64,000 nt of DNA from Promethearchaeota archaeon (GTDB lineage: Archaea; Asgardarchaeota; Lokiarchaeia; Sigyniarchaeales; SOKP01). Made by a program: the position numbers and the translations under genes. Where the stretch lies: assembly GCA_016839765.1 (NCBI GenBank), contig JAEOTP010000034.1, positions 36,606-100,605 of the forward strand, read 5' to 3'. The notes beneath the pieces are model-generated. The model had not been told where the DNA came from. It made no database searches and saw only the letters and a program-made list of their open reading frames with translations. Shown here one piece after another: positions 61,769-64,000 of the stretch; positions within the stretch are counted from its first letter, which is position 1, and each line of letters begins with the position of its first letter.

Positions 61769-64000
61769 ATGAAATCTAATAATCTATTATCCAAAATAAA
61801 AAAATTTTTAAAACCAATTTATCAGAAAGTTATTCTCAAAGAGATTTATTTAGAAGGAAAAGAGCCTCCAAAATCATATGCATTTAGTAAGAAGTTTATA
61901 GGAATCTATGCTCTGTTTTTTTCAATTTCTTTAATACTTTTAATAGTAATGAATATATCTGATATTACTTTCTCATTGTTTTTTGAGCAACTTTTTATTG
62001 TTGGAAATGTTATTGTTGCTTTATTTATTTTTCTCTCTCTTTTATATAGCAGTGATAAGCTCAGAATTTTTATTTTTGAAAAACATACCGGTATAAAACA
62101 ACTAATAATCTATTTAGGGGCAGGAATTGGATTTTATTTCCTCTTTCGAATGCTTATTTTATATAAACTGAATCTAATGACTTATCTATATTTTTTATCA
62201 ACAGTTTGGTTAATTTTATTAAGTACAAGGTTTTATATGTATTCTAGAAAGTTTGCAACAAAATTAGAAGCTAAATTTATAGCAAAGTATTCGTTAACTA
62301 GACGTTTCTTAGCAGGAATATCTCCTTATTTTATTCTAGGTTTATTAATTGTACTAGCCTTATTTTATCGACTTGTACTGGTGTTTATTTCTTTAGATTT
62401 TTTTGGATCTTATGATCCTCAGGGAGCAGTTGCGGTGTATCAAATAGAAATGCGATTAGTAATGCCATTGATTTATTTCAGTCTTATTATGACACTTTTA
62501 TTTATTATTTTTGAGTTTATTTTTACCCGCAGAAAGGCAGAAACTAAAAGAGCTGGTTTATTTGACAATTACACATTTTCTTTAATTGTATTTTTTATCT
62601 TTTTCTTTCAGATCTTTCAGATTACTATCTTTTTATTATTAAGACCAGAAACATTTAGCGCTTTAAAAGCTACGGTAGGTGCTACTAGCTCTACAGTATC
62701 CTTTATTTTTGTTTTTGAGTTTTTAATTTCCATGATTTTTCTATATAGGGTAATAACAAAGTTAGGTAGGTCTCTAGGTTGGCAAATATTTTTATTTAAA
62801 AGAGATGGATTGATCTTACTAATTTTGGGGTGTGTTATTGCTCAGACTTTAACCCGTTTTGGCTTAGAAGCTCAAATTTCAAACCAAGAGGTAAGTATTA
62901 TTGGAAATTTCTTGATGTATGATAAATATATTATATCTATTATAATGATCATCTTTCTTGGAGCAACTTTATTGGTTTATTATCTAAAACCTCAATCAAC
63001 CTCAATGTTCATTAGACTCCAAAAAGAAACAGTTGATGAAGAACAAGAAAAATTAGAAATCATATATAAACTATTAAAAAGTGAATATATAAGAAGAGGT
63101 GAAGCTTATCCAATTGAAATTTTAGATCGCGAATTGATAAAAGCAACAAAACTTCCTAAAAATGTATTATATTCTCTCATCAATGAGTTAGTTAACAGCG
63201 ATATGGATATAATTATAAGAAACATAAAAGATGATTATGGTATTACTCAAAAATTTATTGATTTTGTATCTATCACAGAAAAATTTGATAAAAAAGAAGT
63301 AGCACAGAAAAAAGCAAAATCTTATTTATCTCAGAGATTATACGAAACGATGACTAAAAAATCTCCCGACTTATTCAAATTAAATAGAGGTTTAGAATCA
63401 GATAAAGCTTCCGATCTATTTATGTCTTCACTTACAAACACTTATAGCAAAAAGTTAAAAGATGAAAGACTAATAGAGAAAAAACAGCAAGAAGCCGTTA
63501 TATCTTTTACCGAAAAAGAAATTCCAAAATCTTTAAAAAATGTACTCATTGAAATATTAAAAAAAGAATATATTTATCGGATTGAAAATAACGAAAAGTA
63601 TCCTGATTTTTATTTTTCTATTTCTGAAATAGCATCAATAATTCAAATGGAAACAAAGATTAATGCAGGAGAACTTTATCCAATTTTAGAAAATTTAGAT
63701 ATAGAGGATATTGAGTTAAGACTCTTAAAGAATAGTAATGAACCAGAAGATAAAATTATTAGATTTTTTCCTATTGCAGATGATGCACTTATGTATTCAC
63801 TAGCCAATTTTAGACCTAATGAATTCAACAAGATAAAAATTGAAATTATAAACCGATTTGTCAGATTTCTTAAAAGGAAGAAAAGTAAAGCAGGTATTTC
63901 TAAATTGAAAAAAGGAATAGGAAATGATACGGAGGAACAACGTGCATGGGATAATATATTAAAAAATTTACATAATCATTATCCTCTTTATATTGAGACA
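61769..64000 (+). CDS. Polytopic membrane protein with C-terminal winged-helix-like region (3' end outside window)
   Basis: Open frame from ATG 61769 to the right edge: 744 codons, no stop. The N-terminal half (~1-410) has about eight to ten hydrophobic helices, for example FIGIYALFFSISLILLIVMN and VGNVIVALFIFLSLLY. The C-terminal half is cytosolic and helical with two similar segments (KLLKSEYIRRGEAYPIEILDRELI ... and EILKKEYIYRIENNEKYPDF ...) each resembling a winged helix. The family is not recognised. Membrane protein with a DNA-binding-like tail could be a sensor, but this is inference. Start is not backed by a ribosome-binding site. Confidence 0.55.
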   Translation, partial: MKSNNLLSKIKKFLKPIYQKVILKEIYLEGKEPPKSYAFSKKFIGIYALFFSISLILLIVMNISDITFSLFFEQLFIVGNVIVALFIFLSLLYSSDKLRIFIFEKHTGIKQLIIYLGAGIGFYFLFRMLILYKLNLMTYLYFLSTVWLILLSTRFYMYSRKFATKLEAKFIAKYSLTRRFLAGISPYFILGLLIVLALFYRLVLVFISLDFFGSYDPQGAVAVYQIEMRLVMPLIYFSLIMTLLFIIFEFIFTRRKAETKRAGLFDNYTFSLIVFFIFFFQIFQITIFLLLRPETFSALKATVGATSSTVSFIFVFEFLISMIFLYRVITKLGRSLGWQIFLFKRDGLILLILGCVIAQTLTRFGLEAQISNQEVSIIGNFLMYDKYIISIIMIIFLGATLLVYYLKPQSTSMFIRLQKETVDEEQEKLEIIYKLLKSEYIRRGEAYPIEILDRELIKATKLPKNVLYSLINELVNSDMDIIIRNIKDDYGITQKFIDFVSITEKFDKKEVAQKKAKSYLSQRLYETMTKKSPDLFKLNRGLESDKASDLFMSSLTNTYSKKLKDERLIEKKQQEAVISFTEKEIPKSLKNVLIEILKKEYIYRIENNEKYPDFYFSISEIASIIQMETKINAGELYPILENLDIEDIELRLLKNSNEPEDKIIRFFPIADDALMYSLANFRPNEFNKIKIEIINRFVRFLKRKKSKAGISKLKKGIGNDTEEQRAWDNILKNLHNHYPLYIET

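Overview
The window is very AT-rich archaeal DNA whose gene content points to an Asgard archaeon (Promethearchaeota), most likely a Lokiarchaeia-type lineage. The evidence is the combination of a gelsolin-like domain protein, a tandem roadblock/LC7 protein, a Rab-like and an MglA/Arf-like small GTPase, a probable longin-like protein, three JAB/MPN (JAMM) proteins, RING/PHD-like zinc-finger proteins and HEAT-repeat proteins with ordinary archaeal genes (archaetidylserine synthase, HdrABC, MA1821/MA1822-type homocysteine synthesis, HypB). The lineage call is inference. No rRNA, tRNA, CRISPR array, transposase or phage gene was recognised.

Layout. 1-2.3 kb: end of a DUF47 gene, a PiT phosphate transporter and an anchored surface protein. 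2.6-9.1 kb: DUF3303-like protein, tyrosine phenol-lyase, a membrane protein with a C4C4 RING-like tail, a hexapeptide beta-helix protein, HypB (probably starting at ATT) behind a truncated flavin-barrel gene, a DMT exporter and a HEAT-like protein. 9.2-14.2 kb: twin vWA + C4HC3 zinc-finger proteins, divergent from a winged-helix/coiled-coil protein. 14.2-24.7 kb: archaetidylserine synthase, LURP-one-like protein, gelsolin-domain protein, HEAT protein with an acidic repeat tail, bacterial-type FbaB aldolase, small regulators, DUF711, an HdrA-MvhD fusion and a YkgJ-type Cys-cluster protein. 24.8-30.8 kb: orphan DNA adenine methyltransferase, Rab-like GTPase, MBL-fold protein, two small zinc proteins (51 and 50 aa) and a second DMT exporter. 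31-33.2 kb: secreted zinc metalloprotease.

33.9-37.5 kb: homocysteine synthesis pair (DUF39-CBS and NIL-ferredoxin) convergent with hdrC-hdrB. 37.7-43.8 kb: MglA-like GTPase, 7TM protein, longin-like protein, small ORFs, VTT/DedA protein, PAP2 phosphatase and an MBL protein. 43.9-47.9 kb: a 1352-residue SIR2-like protein with 25 exact 40-residue TPR units, a candidate NADase defence or signalling protein. 48-53.9 kb: alpha/beta hydrolase lacking its nucleophile Ser, HisJ-type phosphatase, DUF5714 protein, coiled-coil protein, tandem roadblock protein and an ATP-grasp ligase. 53.9-61.3 kb: ChlI/ChlD-like AAA-vWA ATPase, a JAMM protein with altered spacing, then a divergent operon of a zinc-ribbon protein, an intact JAMM protein and a JAMM paralogue that has lost a metal-binding His. 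The last resembles the Rpn11/Rpn8 (MPN+/MPN-) arrangement. The window ends inside a membrane protein with a winged-helix-like tail.

Most interesting candidates: the MPN+/MPN- coiled-coil pair with its AAA-vWA neighbour; the twin vWA-C4HC3 proteins, whose architecture recalls TFIIH p44/Ssl1; and the SIR2-TPR giant. With the membrane RING-like protein they suggest ubiquitin-like or protein-remodelling machinery, but no ubiquitin, E1 or E2 is present in the window.
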